Of a DNA stretch of 64,000 bases, positions 50,530 to 59,265 are shown one piece after another. Origin of the DNA: CAZYSK01 sp964649415 (lineage in GTDB: Bacteria > Chloroflexota > Anaerolineae > B4-G1); NCBI GenBank assembly GCA_964649415.1, contig CAZYSK010000012.1:1-64000 (forward strand). The letters are read 5' to 3'. Numbering within the stretch: position 1 is the stretch's first letter; every line of letters starts with the position of its first letter. The position numbers were made by a program, and so were the translations under genes. Under the pieces are notes generated by a model. That model worked only from the letters and a program-made list of their open reading frames with translations. It did no database searches and was not told where the DNA came from.

Positions 50530-51000
50530 ACCGGGCACGCTTGATGTACGTCAAGGGTGGCGCGCAGCCGATCGAGGAGTGCCGTCGCTCAGCATTATAG
50601 TACCGCATTCTCTCGTCCACAACCGTGACCAACTCGCCCTGACTCTGGGCTTCCAGAAACAGCGAGTGTCCCTTGCCTTTGAAATGTTCGTTGAAGGACT
50701 CTATCTCTGGACTGCCTTTGGCTCCCCCCAATGCATACGAGAGCCGCGACCTGTCTTTCAGAAGCAACTGCGCCGTCCATCTTTCTGCCGATCAACCGTT
50801 CCAACTCGGCGATCCGTCGCTCGTACTCAGCTACGATGCTGTCCTGCGAGAGTGTCTCTGGGCCTTTCTCGAAGAACGTTTTTTCCAGGCATTGGCCGTG
50901 TTGGGGTGAACCCCATACACTTTCGCTACTTGCGCTGGAGTTTTGGCACCAGTCAGTAACTCGGTGACTACGAGGTCAGCTTCACACAGTACCTACTGCT
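50530..51000 (-). pseudogene. IS3-family transposase remnant with internal deletion
   Basis: Read on the minus strand: an OrfA-like HTH part (LVVTELLTGAKTPAQVAKVY, GVHPNTANAWKK), a one-base frame break in a run of A, then FFEKGPETLSQDSIVAEYER and RIAELERLIGRK. After that it jumps to the C-terminal end of OrfB: GSPEIESFNEHFKGKGHS and DERMRYYNAERRHSSIG. Most of the integrase core is missing. The element abuts the truncated DUF457-type gene, so it probably removed that gene's start. Confidence 0.7.
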
Positions 51001-51079
51001 GCGACTCTTGGGGAAATATCCGAGTCAAGGCCCGAGCGCTGAGGGTTCGGGGTGTGCTCGCGTCTGCGCGATTTGAACA

Positions 51080-51121
51080 ATTGTACACGATATTGACATT
51101 TGTACAATCTTGTGGTACACT
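51080..51121 (+). promoter_or_regulatory. Operon promoter with TTGTACA palindrome
   Basis: A promoter TTGACA (51093-51098), 17-nt spacer, TACACT (51116-51121) precedes the catabolic operon. A perfect inverted repeat ATTGTACA (51080-51087) and TGTACAAT (51101-51108), 13 bases apart, overlaps the -35 and spacer; further upstream TTGAACAA extends the left half. This resembles operators of SorC/DeoR-type regulators, and a SorC-type gene lies in the operon at 62394. Confidence 0.65.
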
Positions 51122-51252
51122 ACGGTAGCTGAGTGGGGAGCCAGGCAAATCGTAGGTCAATACAGCAAGCACCGCTAGTCGGTGCGAGTTGGTTCTGTCG
51201 AAACGATTTGTCCCCCAGTGGAGAAAGAGAATAGAAATGAGAGGATACTTGC

Positions 51253-52320
51253 ATGCCAGATCAGATGTCCCCTGAGGAACGCTTCATAGCAGCGGCGAGC
51301 CTACAAGAACCCGATCAAGTGCCGGTGTGCCCGTGGCTGACCAGCGCATTCTACAGCGAGCATTATGGGGTTGACCACAGCCAGTGGTACTCCGACCGTG
51401 AACTCCAATTAAGGGCCATGGTTGAGTTCTATACGCGTTTTCCAGATATGCAGTACTTCCCTGGCTTCCGCGCTTCTGGTGGTTCCACCATCGAGGCCTC
51501 CGCCTTGGGTTGCGAGATTGTCACCCTTCCAGGTCAGTCTCCACATGCCAACCCGGTCGTGCACGACCTGAGGGCCGATGTCCCCAAGCTCAAAGTGCCT
51601 GATCCTGAGAAGGATGGACGGATGCCGATAGTACTGGATCACTACTATTGGCTGGCCGAGAAACTGCCAGAACACGGCTACGAGATCACAGCCGGTTTCC
51701 TGCACGCTCCCTTCGATGTCGCTCTCCTGGTGCGGGGCGCGACCGACTTACTCATGGAGCTGATGCTTGATCCTGAGGGCACACATACGCTCATGGAGGT
51801 CGTCACAGAGACGTGCATTATGTGGGCCAACGCCCAGTACGAAGCCTCCGGTGGCACCATGCGACACATTATGTTCTCCGATGATGCCGGGGGCCAGTTG
51901 TCGCCTAAACAGTGGTCCGAGTTCTCCGGACGCTATATCAAACGCCTGGTTGAAGGTATACCGGAGGGCGTCATCACAATCGCCCACAATTGCCATCGCG
52001 TGAGTCACATCATTGACATGTACCCGGACACCGGGATTGACGCGCTCCAATTGGCCCCAGAGATGGACATTGGGGAGGCCAAGGCACGTATCGGCGACCG
52101 GGTGTGTCTCATTGGCAATCTCGACCCATTGCAAACCCTGGTCAGCGGCACGCCAGATGAAGTTGACCAGGAATGTCGTGAACTGATCGCCAAGGCCGGC
52201 CCGGGCGGCGGTTATATCCTGAGTGCATCGGGGTGCCTGAACGAGGCCACGCCGCTGGGGAACATCGAGGCGATGATGCGGGCGGGAGACAAGTACGGTC
52301 GCTATCCGCTCTCCTCGTGA
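51253..52320 (+). CDS. Uroporphyrinogen decarboxylase-superfamily protein (MtaA/CmuA-like)
   Basis: 355 residues forming one URO-D-type barrel. N-terminal MSPEERFIAAASLQEPDQVP is the typical R-x-x-A opening. The metal-ligand pattern of the corrinoid methyltransferase branch is present: IAHNCHR (H-x-C, ~245) and a later Cys in SASGCLNEATPLGNIEAM (~325-342), fitting a zinc site as in MtaA. Conserved GAPFD-like HAPFDVALL and the FSDDAGG loop are seen. Members of this branch transfer methyl groups to thiols or act on unusual substrates; true heme-pathway URO-D is unlikely because of the zinc pattern and the catabolic context. First gene of the operon, 33 bases before the first alcohol dehydrogenase. 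Confidence 0.75.
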   Translation: MPDQMSPEERFIAAASLQEPDQVPVCPWLTSAFYSEHYGVDHSQWYSDRELQLRAMVEFYTRFPDMQYFPGFRASGGSTIEASALGCEIVTLPGQSPHANPVVHDLRADVPKLKVPDPEKDGRMPIVLDHYYWLAEKLPEHGYEITAGFLHAPFDVALLVRGATDLLMELMLDPEGTHTLMEVVTETCIMWANAQYEASGGTMRHIMFSDDAGGQLSPKQWSEFSGRYIKRLVEGIPEGVITIAHNCHRVSHIIDMYPDTGIDALQLAPEMDIGEAKARIGDRVCLIGNLDPLQTLVSGTPDEVDQECRELIAKAGPGGGYILSASGCLNEATPLGNIEAMMRAGDKYGRYPLSS

Positions 52321-52353
52321 AGCGAATCTGAAGAGACTCGGAGACGGAACGCT

Positions 52354-53394
52354 ATGAAAACAGACACGATGCGCGCCGTGGTGTACCTGGAGCCATGTGT
52401 GCTGGAGCTTCGCGATGTACCTATTCCCAGTCTCGAGCCGGATGGCATCCTGGTGCGAGTCCGCGTTGCACTGACCTGCGGCACGGACGTCAAGACGTAC
52501 CGGCGGGGTCATCCCAAGGTTCCCCCGCCCACGCGGTTCGGCCACGAGTTTGCTGGCGACGTGGTGGGGGTGGGCGCTGAGGTGCAGGGATTCGAGCCTG
52601 GTATGCGTGTCGTCGCCGGGAATTCTGCGCCTTGTAACACCTGCTTCTACTGCAAACACGGCCAGCAGAACCTGTGCGACAACCTGACGGTCAATCTCGG
52701 GGCTTTCGCGGAGTATATCCACGTGCCCGGCCCCATCGTGCGCCAGAACACGTACCAGATCCCAGACACGCTCCCCTACCGGCATGCGGCACTGATGGAA
52801 CCGCTGGCCTGCGTCGTGCACGGGCAGCACCTGGTGGGGATACAGCCAGGCGATACCGTGGCCATTGTTGGGGCTGGAGGACCGATTGGGTTGATGCACT
52901 TGCAGTTGGCGCTGCGTCAGGGGGCGGCGCAAGTGATCGCCGTTGACCTCAATGACGAACGGTTAGCAGTGGCCGAGCGCCTCGGCGCAACCTGCACCGT
53001 GAACCCCGAGCGCGATGACCCTGTTGCCGTGGCCCGGGATCTGACCGAGGGGCGCGGGGCTGACGTGGCTATCGAGAGCGCCGGCGCCAAATCAGCCTGG
53101 CTGACGGCGGTCGCTGCTGTTCGCAAGGGCGGGCGCGTGCTGTGGTTCGGGGGCCTGCCGGGCGGCACTCAGATTGAGCTAGACACGCTTCGCGTGCATT
53201 ACGACGAGTTGACACTCATCGGCCCCTACCATCTCACGCCACGTGATTGCTTCCGGGCGTTGCAGTTGATTGAGCATAGCGTCATAGATGCAGATTCGCT
53301 GGTCACCCATGAGCGCCCACTGGAGCAGTTGGAGGAAGCGCTCCAGATGATGATGGCAGGGCAGTGCGTCAAAACGGCGATCCTGCCAGGCTAG
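52354..53394 (+). CDS. Zinc-dependent medium-chain alcohol/polyol dehydrogenase 1
   Basis: 346 residues of the MDR family. Catalytic zinc ligands are in LTCGTDVKTYRRG (Cys) and FGHEFAGDV (His-Glu). The structural zinc loop CNTCFYCKHGQQNLC has four Cys. The NAD(P)-binding fold shows AIVGAGGPIGLMHLQLA, then VIAVDLNDERL with an acidic residue favouring NAD. The protein is like sorbitol or threonine dehydrogenases and should oxidise a secondary alcohol of a sugar, polyol or related compound. It differs clearly from the two other dehydrogenases of the operon (53408, 63358), suggesting sequential or alternative oxidations. Confidence 0.85.
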   Translation: MKTDTMRAVVYLEPCVLELRDVPIPSLEPDGILVRVRVALTCGTDVKTYRRGHPKVPPPTRFGHEFAGDVVGVGAEVQGFEPGMRVVAGNSAPCNTCFYCKHGQQNLCDNLTVNLGAFAEYIHVPGPIVRQNTYQIPDTLPYRHAALMEPLACVVHGQHLVGIQPGDTVAIVGAGGPIGLMHLQLALRQGAAQVIAVDLNDERLAVAERLGATCTVNPERDDPVAVARDLTEGRGADVAIESAGAKSAWLTAVAAVRKGGRVLWFGGLPGGTQIELDTLRVHYDELTLIGPYHLTPRDCFRALQLIEHSVIDADSLVTHERPLEQLEEALQMMMAGQCVKTAILPG

Positions 53395-53407
53395 CGGAGA
53401 AAAGCCG

Positions 53408-54463
53408 ATGCCCAGAATACCCGAGACGATGAAAGTTGCGGTCTACTATAACAACCAAGACGTGCGGTTGGAGGACCGTCCTGTGCCGCAGATCGGGCCT
53501 GGCGAGTTGCTGGTCAAGATCGAGGCTTGCGGATTGTGCGGTGGCGACACGATGGAGTGGTATCTGGTGCACAAAGCGCCAGTCATTCTGGGGCACGAGC
53601 CGACCGGCATAGTCGTCGAGGCGGGAAAGGGCGTAGAGAAGTTCAAAGCAGGCGACCGTGTCTATATACACCATCACGTGGGGTGTATGGCCTGCCACTA
53701 CTGCCTGCGTGGGGACTTCACTATGTGCGAGCACTTCACACAGGTGAATATCGAACCAAACGCTTTCGCCGAGTACGTCCGGGTGCCGGCCGAACTGGTG
53801 CGGCTGGACACGCACCTGCTGCCCGACAACGTGTCTTTCGAGGAGGGCACTCTGATCGAGCCGCTGGCTTGCGTGCTCAAGGGGATCAAGGTGGCGGGTG
53901 TCCAGCCCGGCGATACCGTCGCGGTGATCGGCGCGGGGCTGATGGGTTTGGGGTTCATTCAGTTTGCCCGCATGTGGGGGGCAGCGAAGATCATCGCGTT
54001 CGACTTTTCGGACTGGCGTCTGGAGAAGGCGCGGAAACTGGGAGCGAACCACATCATCAACCCCAAGCTGGAGGACGGGAAGGCCCGCCTCTTTGATCTG
54101 AACGAGGGCCGTGGAGCCGACTCAGTCATCGTGACACCGCACGAGTTAGCACCGGTCAAGTTCGGGCTGAGCCTGGCGGGTAAGGGAGCGACAGTACATA
54201 TGTTCGCCCCACCGCCGCCTGACACGGAGCTCAAGCTGGACCTCAACGATTACTTCTTCCGCCAGCTCACGCTGACAACCACGTACTCGACGACGCACAT
54301 TGAGACCCGGCAGGTGCTGGCATTCATGGCGAACGGGCGCATCGCCACGCGGGAACTGCTCACCCACCGCCTCGGGCTGGATCGGGTGGCCGACGGAATC
54401 CGGTTGCTGGAACAGGCAGGCAAGTCGTTGAAGATAGCCATTATTCCAGCTTTGACTGGGTAG
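53408..54463 (+). CDS. Zinc-dependent medium-chain alcohol/polyol dehydrogenase 2
   Basis: 351 residues. MDR hallmarks are EACGLCGGDTMEWYL with the catalytic Cys, ILGHEPTGIV, a structural zinc loop CMACHYCLRGDFTMC, and a Rossmann fold AVIGAGLMGLGFIQFA followed by IIAFDFSDWRL. The start ATG lies 13 bases after the first dehydrogenase. Together they suggest a two-step oxidation, or isomer-specific oxidation, of a polyol or sugar. The substrate cannot be read from sequence. Confidence 0.85.
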   Translation: MPRIPETMKVAVYYNNQDVRLEDRPVPQIGPGELLVKIEACGLCGGDTMEWYLVHKAPVILGHEPTGIVVEAGKGVEKFKAGDRVYIHHHVGCMACHYCLRGDFTMCEHFTQVNIEPNAFAEYVRVPAELVRLDTHLLPDNVSFEEGTLIEPLACVLKGIKVAGVQPGDTVAVIGAGLMGLGFIQFARMWGAAKIIAFDFSDWRLEKARKLGANHIINPKLEDGKARLFDLNEGRGADSVIVTPHELAPVKFGLSLAGKGATVHMFAPPPPDTELKLDLNDYFFRQLTLTTTYSTTHIETRQVLAFMANGRIATRELLTHRLGLDRVADGIRLLEQAGKSLKIAIIPALTG

Positions 54464-54486
54464 GGGGGCGACGTAAGGACTGAGCG

Positions 54487-55914
54487 ATGGGAAAACTGAG
54501 TGTAGGGCTGGTCGGTGCCTACTTCCCGAACTTTGCGGCTGAACAGTACCGCGTCTACCCACGGGCAGTGGCGGCGCTCAGACGACTGGCCACAGAGTGG
54601 AATTTTGATCTGGTGGCGGTTGAGGCTGGTGTGCAAACAGTCGAGCAGGCCGAGACCGCCCGACGCCGACTCGAGGACGCCGGCGTTGACTTTGTGCTCA
54701 TCCAGGCCAGTTCCTTCGCCACAGGTGATGTATTTCTACCCCTGGCCCAGATGGATGTTCCCCTGGGGCTGTGGGCAGTGCCGGAGCCTTCGTTGGAGGG
54801 GGAAATCCCGCTCAACTCGTTCTGTGGACTCAACATAGTCACCAGCATCACCCGAGTCAATCTCAGGGAGCGGCGATTTCCATTCAAGTGGTTCTACGGC
54901 GATGTTGACGACGACTGGTTTCGTCGCCGCCTTGGGCTGACGGTGCAGGCATTGACAGCCCTGAAACAATTGCGGCAGGCACGCATTGCGCTCGTCGGTG
55001 ACGTAGCGCCCGGCTTCTTCAATCTGACTTACGAACCCGAGGGTATCGAAACACGCCTGGGTGTGCAGGTGGAGCAGGTAGCACTGGACGAGGTATTTAA
55101 GAGAGTGAAGGGGTATGAAGCGCCACGAGTATCTGCGCTGGCCGCCGAGATAGCGGAGCGAGCCACTGAGGTAGCAGTGAGCGAGAAGTGGATGGAACGC
55201 ACCGGGCGCATTGTTCTGGCGTTGCGTGACGTGGCGGACGACGGCGGGTACAACGCCCTGGCGCTACGTTGCTGGCCCGAGTTTCAGAGCGAGTTGGGGG
55301 GCATCGGGCCGTGCGCAGCGGTGGCTTGGCTAAACGAAACAGGTTTGCCAACCTCTTGTGAGGGTGACGTACTCGGTGCGGCCAGCATGCTCACCCTTCA
55401 ACTCCTCAGCGGTGGACCGACGACACTGATGGACCTGGTGGCGGTCTTGGAGGACCAAGGACTGATCCAACTGTGGCATTGTGGGCCTGCCCCGGCCAGC
55501 CTGGCCGATCAGGCCGGCCAGCGACTTACCCATCACCCGACACTGGATCGGGCCAGCCCACCTGGGACGCCTCCTAGCGGCGTCTCATCCGACCTGGTTC
55601 TGGCACCTGGGCCAGCCACAGTCATGCGCTTCACCCCGGCCGCCGACCGCGCGTTCTTGATGTCGGTTGACGTCGTCGAAGGACCTACGCGGGGATATGA
55701 TGGCAGTCGGGGATGGCTGGCCAACCTGCACATCAATGAAGAGCCGTCGGATGTCCCGGACCTCATTGAAACGATTTCTTACCACGGCCTGCCACATCAC
55801 TACCCGGTGGCCCTGGGCGACTGGGGTGACGTGTTCCGCGAGTTGGCCGCTTGGGCTGGGATAGAGGTTCTGAAGAAAGCGCCTTACAGGGATTACTTAG
55901 TCTCTCCGTCGTGA
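54487..55914 (+). CDS. L-fucose/L-arabinose isomerase-like protein
   Basis: 475 residues resembling the fucose/arabinose isomerase fold: an N-terminal Rossmann-like part (LSVGLVGAYFPNFAAEQYRV, DFVLIQASSFATGDVFLPLA), a middle domain with ALVGDVAPGFFNLTYEPEGI, and a C-terminal part with TSCEGDVLGAASMLTLQLLSGG and METAL-like positions (E in SCEGDV, D in TTLMDL). Proper isomerases interconvert aldoses and ketoses with Mn2+. Relatives of this shorter, diverged kind are often annotated as fucose isomerase-like and some bind rather than convert sugars. It fits the dehydrogenases on either side in a sugar/polyol pathway. Confidence 0.7.
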   Translation: MGKLSVGLVGAYFPNFAAEQYRVYPRAVAALRRLATEWNFDLVAVEAGVQTVEQAETARRRLEDAGVDFVLIQASSFATGDVFLPLAQMDVPLGLWAVPEPSLEGEIPLNSFCGLNIVTSITRVNLRERRFPFKWFYGDVDDDWFRRRLGLTVQALTALKQLRQARIALVGDVAPGFFNLTYEPEGIETRLGVQVEQVALDEVFKRVKGYEAPRVSALAAEIAERATEVAVSEKWMERTGRIVLALRDVADDGGYNALALRCWPEFQSELGGIGPCAAVAWLNETGLPTSCEGDVLGAASMLTLQLLSGGPTTLMDLVAVLEDQGLIQLWHCGPAPASLADQAGQRLTHHPTLDRASPPGTPPSGVSSDLVLAPGPATVMRFTPAADRAFLMSVDVVEGPTRGYDGSRGWLANLHINEEPSDVPDLIETISYHGLPHHYPVALGDWGDVFRELAAWAGIEVLKKAPYRDYLVSPS

Positions 55915-56142
55915 TTATCCGAGTCACGTCGCGCCTTACCCCGGCTGGACCTGGCGATCCAGCCGCTGGGCGACAGATTTGATAATCCGTTGCAAGCGTG
56001 AGCGTCACCTTATGTCGCACCGGGAGCAAAGCAGATTGTGCTGAACGAAAGGAGGTGAACTATATCAGAGCACAGATACAGAGGTACAGGATACGAGTGT
56101 TCGGTTAAGTATCTATCACAAACTACAAGAAAGGAGAGAGAA
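55915..56142 (+). promoter_or_regulatory. Leader region before the binding-protein gene
   Basis: A 228-base gap, the largest inside the operon. It has a hairpin GCTGGA/TCCAGC (~55949-55968). It also has AAAGGAGGTGAAC near 56050, a perfect Shine-Dalgarno with no suitably placed ATG, followed ~70 bases later by the real site AAAGGAGAG of the next gene. A GTG 17-codon leader frame begins at the G-T-G of GGAGGTG but without spacing. The gap may allow higher expression of the transporter genes. Confidence 0.35.
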
Positions 56143-57447
56143 ATGGCTCGCAAACTGTTCGTCCTGCTGGGCCTACTGATGGTTGTGGCCCTGATCCTTG
56201 GTGCCTGTGCCGAACCCACTCCAGAGCCAACTGAGGCGCCTCCAGAGGTTCCAGCCGAAGCCCCAACCGAGGCACCGACCGAGGCAGCGCTGGGTCTTCC
56301 TGGAGAACTGGCTGGCATGACGTGGGAGGAGGTCGTGGCCGCTGCCGATGGCCAGGAGGTCAACTATTGGATGTGGGGTGGCAATGACAAGATCAACGCC
56401 TGGGTGAACGGCTGGCTGGCTGACCAGTTCAAGGAGAAATACAACATCACTCTGAATCAAGTGCCAGTCGCTGGCCCCACCGAGTTCATCAACCAGGTGT
56501 TAGGCGAGAAAGAGGCTGGCCAGGATACGGACGGTGCTGTTGATATCATGTGGATCAACGGCGAGAACTTCCGCACCATGAAGGATGCCGATCTGCTCTA
56601 CGGCCCATGGGCGGAACAGGTTCCTAGCAGCGACTATGTCAACTGGGATGACCCCAGTGTGGCCAACGACTTCGGGTATCCCGTCGAGGGGTACGAGTTG
56701 CCCTACTGGAAGGCCCAGGTAGTGATAGGCTACGATACCGCCAAGCTCTCCGAGCCGCCCGGGACTATGGAGGCGCTAATTCAGTGGATCAAGGATAACC
56801 CGGGCAAGTTCACCTACCCTGCGCCGCCCGATTTCACCGGCAGCGTCTGGGTCCGCCACATGTGCTACTATGCCACAGGCGGGTATGAGCAGTTCCTGGG
56901 TGACTTCGACCAGGCGCTGTTTGATGAGAAATTCCCCGCCTGCTGGGAGCTGTTGAACGAGATCGAGCCTTACCTGTGGCGCGAGGGGGAGACCTACCCA
57001 GAAACTAATACTGCCCTGTATGAGCTCTTTGCCCAGGGCGAGGTCTGGTTCGAGATGGCCTACGGGGTTGGCGACGTTCGAGCGAAGATCGATTCGGGCA
57101 AGTATCCGGAGACGACCCGCACCTACGTCTTCGACGAAGGCACCATAGCCAACACCAACTACACTGCCATAGCCTACAACTCCCCACACAAGGCGGCGGC
57201 GGTGGTTGCGGCCAACTTCATGGCCTCGCCAGAGGCTCAGTATAGCGCGCTCGACGCCGGTCACGGTATGCTCTCCCTGGACCCCAACCTCTTGCCTGAG
57301 GAATGGCGAGAGAAGTTTGAGACGTATCCGTTTGGCCCCGCCGTCGTGCCATTGGATGTCTTGGCTACACATCGCCTGCCCGAGCTGCAATCGGGCTGGT
57401 TGACCGCCATCGAGGATGCCTGGCGGGAGAGTGTATTGGAGCAATAG
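56143..57447 (+). CDS. ABC transporter substrate-binding lipoprotein, YnjB-like
   Basis: 434 residues. The signal sequence LFVLLGLLMVVALILGAC has a lipobox LGAC, so the protein is lipid-anchored. A Pro/Glu/Thr spacer follows, then the binding domain: EVNYWMWGGNDKINAWVNGW, VDIMWINGENFRTM, LPYWKAQVVIGYDTAKL, WVRHMCYYATGGYEQFLGDF and a closing PFGPAVVPLDVLATHRLPEL. This matches the YnjB type of family 1 extracellular solute-binding proteins, whose ligands are not well defined. A strong AAAGGAGAG site precedes ATG. Two permeases and an ATPase gene follow directly, completing an importer. Confidence 0.85.
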   Translation: MARKLFVLLGLLMVVALILGACAEPTPEPTEAPPEVPAEAPTEAPTEAALGLPGELAGMTWEEVVAAADGQEVNYWMWGGNDKINAWVNGWLADQFKEKYNITLNQVPVAGPTEFINQVLGEKEAGQDTDGAVDIMWINGENFRTMKDADLLYGPWAEQVPSSDYVNWDDPSVANDFGYPVEGYELPYWKAQVVIGYDTAKLSEPPGTMEALIQWIKDNPGKFTYPAPPDFTGSVWVRHMCYYATGGYEQFLGDFDQALFDEKFPACWELLNEIEPYLWREGETYPETNTALYELFAQGEVWFEMAYGVGDVRAKIDSGKYPETTRTYVFDEGTIANTNYTAIAYNSPHKAAAVVAANFMASPEAQYSALDAGHGMLSLDPNLLPEEWREKFETYPFGPAVVPLDVLATHRLPELQSGWLTAIEDAWRESVLEQ

Positions 57448-57515
57448 GGCGTCGTTTTCGATTGGGGGAGGAGGTTCCCCCTCCTTCCCCAATTCGCAAC
57501 CTCGGGAGGTGATTT

Positions 57516-58388
57516 GTGATAGCAGACTGGCGTGAGCGACTGCGTGTCCCGGTGATGTTGATGCCAGCGATGGCTGTCATCCTGGTGCTTTTTCTGGGTG
57601 GCTTGATCATGGGGCTGATGCAGAGCTTCGGGTATATGCCTGTCATCGGGAAATATGACTTCACATTGCAAGCCTATATGAACATCTTCACTGATAGAAC
57701 CTTCCTGCGGTCGCTCGCGCTCACCTGCTGGATTGGATTTGCTTCAAGCATACTTGCTACCATTCTGGCTATCGTCTGCGCACTGGTGCTGAGGCAAGGT
57801 CTGCCTGGCAAACGTCTCGTGACTTTCGTCTTCCAGTTGAACGTGCCTATCCCTCACATCGTGGGAGCCATTGCTGTGATGTTCCTTTTCACCCAGAGCG
57901 GCTTGCTGGCACGAATGGCATACCTGGTAGGGCTTATCTCTGAACCTGCCGACTTCCCGGTTCTCGTCTACGATAAACGTGCTATTGGTATCATCCTAGA
58001 GTACTTGTGGAAGATGACACCTTTCACTGGTGTTATCGTTCTGGCTGTGCTCCAGTCAATCGGCGAGGATTATGAAGACCTGGCCCGGACGCTAGGAGCC
58101 AGCGCCTGGCAACGCTTCCGCTGTGTGGTGCTTCCGCTCATCATGCCAGGTGTGTTGCGTGCTTCGATCCTGACTTTCGCTTTCGGCTTCGGCGCTTTCG
58201 AAGTCCCCTACCTGCTGGGACAGACGTTCCCCACGGCGTTGCCGGTTCTATCCTATCTTTTCTATCACGATGTTGACCTCGATGCCCGGCCAGAGGCGAT
58301 GGCTATGAGTATGATCATCGCGGGCCTTATCACGATACTGATACTCATCTATATGAAGCTGACCGAAACCTATGTGCGCGCAGATTGA
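57516..58388 (+). CDS. ABC transporter permease 1, YnjC-like
   Basis: 290 residues from GTG 57516 behind GGGAGGTG. Six hydrophobic segments start with MLMPAMAVILVLFLGGLIMGL and end with MIIAGLITILILIYM. The cytoplasmic EAA loop EDLARTLGASAWQRFRCVVLPLIMPG is present near residue 185. It forms half of the membrane channel with the next gene. YnjC in enterobacteria is a fused double permease; here the two halves are separate genes. Confidence 0.85.
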   Translation: MIADWRERLRVPVMLMPAMAVILVLFLGGLIMGLMQSFGYMPVIGKYDFTLQAYMNIFTDRTFLRSLALTCWIGFASSILATILAIVCALVLRQGLPGKRLVTFVFQLNVPIPHIVGAIAVMFLFTQSGLLARMAYLVGLISEPADFPVLVYDKRAIGIILEYLWKMTPFTGVIVLAVLQSIGEDYEDLARTLGASAWQRFRCVVLPLIMPGVLRASILTFAFGFGAFEVPYLLGQTFPTALPVLSYLFYHDVDLDARPEAMAMSMIIAGLITILILIYMKLTETYVRAD

Positions 58389-58401
58389 GGTAGGTGATCC
58401 A

Positions 58402-59265
58402 GTGAAACAACAATCAGCAACGGCGCAGGGAGCGCCAGGGGAGCGGCGTGAATGGCGGTTCAATTGGGGTCAGGTACTCTGCATGGCGGTGATGGTGGCT
58501 ATCGCTATCGCCATCATCGTTCCGATGCTCCCGCTCATCACCTGGTCTTTCAGTTTTAGGTGGTACTTTCCCGATCTGATTCCGACGTCGTTGAGCATGC
58601 GGGCCTGGAAGTACGTCTTCTCCAGGGCTTCGAAAGCCCCCCAGGCAGCAATTCAGGGGGTACAAATCTCCCTGGTAGCCACTCTGCTCTCTCTTGTCAC
58701 TGGCGTTCCTGCCGGGCGCGCGTTGGGATTGCACAAGTTCCGGGGCAAGAAGCTGGTTCAATTCCTAATCCTGGCTCCTACTATCATTCCGCCACTGTCG
58801 GTAGTGATGGGCATCCACGTGGCTTTCATCCGCTATGGGTTAGCGGCCAAGATGTTGGGCGTCATGCTGGTGCATCTCATCCCCACCACACCCTATGTAG
58901 TGATGGTCATGTCCAGCGTCTTCGCCAACTACGACCCTGAGTACGAGGAGCAAGCCCGGACCCTGGGTGCTGGACTTTTGCGGACGTTTATCCATGTCAC
59001 GCTTCCGGCGATTTTCCCCGGCATCATAGTTGGGGGAATGTTCGCTTTTATCATCTCCTGGGGCCAATATGTCCTTACCCTACTCATTGGTGGCGGGCGC
59101 GTGATCACATTGCCCGTGCTCTTATTCTGCTTCGCCGGTAGCGGTGATAATGCTGTGACGGCCGCGTTGTGTGTCTTGTTTGTAGCGCCGGCTATCTTGA
59201 TACTGATATTCAGCTCCAAGTATCTGACGGGGGAAAGTGCTGCACTAGGAGGATTCGGAGCATGA
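58402..59265 (+). CDS. ABC transporter permease 2
   Basis: 287 residues; GTG 58402 is chosen because TGAGGTAGGTG precedes it, whereas GTG 58372 overlaps the previous gene. Six membrane segments run from VLCMAVMVAIAIAIIVPMLP to ALCVLFVAPAILILIF, and an EAA loop EEQARTLGAGLLRTFIHVTLP is at ~residue 185. It pairs with permease 1. The stop overlaps the start of the ATPase gene (ATGA). Confidence 0.85.
   Translation: MKQQSATAQGAPGERREWRFNWGQVLCMAVMVAIAIAIIVPMLPLITWSFSFRWYFPDLIPTSLSMRAWKYVFSRASKAPQAAIQGVQISLVATLLSLVTGVPAGRALGLHKFRGKKLVQFLILAPTIIPPLSVVMGIHVAFIRYGLAAKMLGVMLVHLIPTTPYVVMVMSSVFANYDPEYEEQARTLGAGLLRTFIHVTLPAIFPGIIVGGMFAFIISWGQYVLTLLIGGGRVITLPVLLFCFAGSGDNAVTAALCVLFVAPAILILIFSSKYLTGESAALGGFGA

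Noticed and set aside
50560..51000. Programmed -1 frameshift in the A-rich run of the IS3 remnant
   Set aside because: The run is not in the A-AAA-AAC register needed for slippage, lies within the HTH rather than at the OrfA/OrfB border, and the element is internally deleted.
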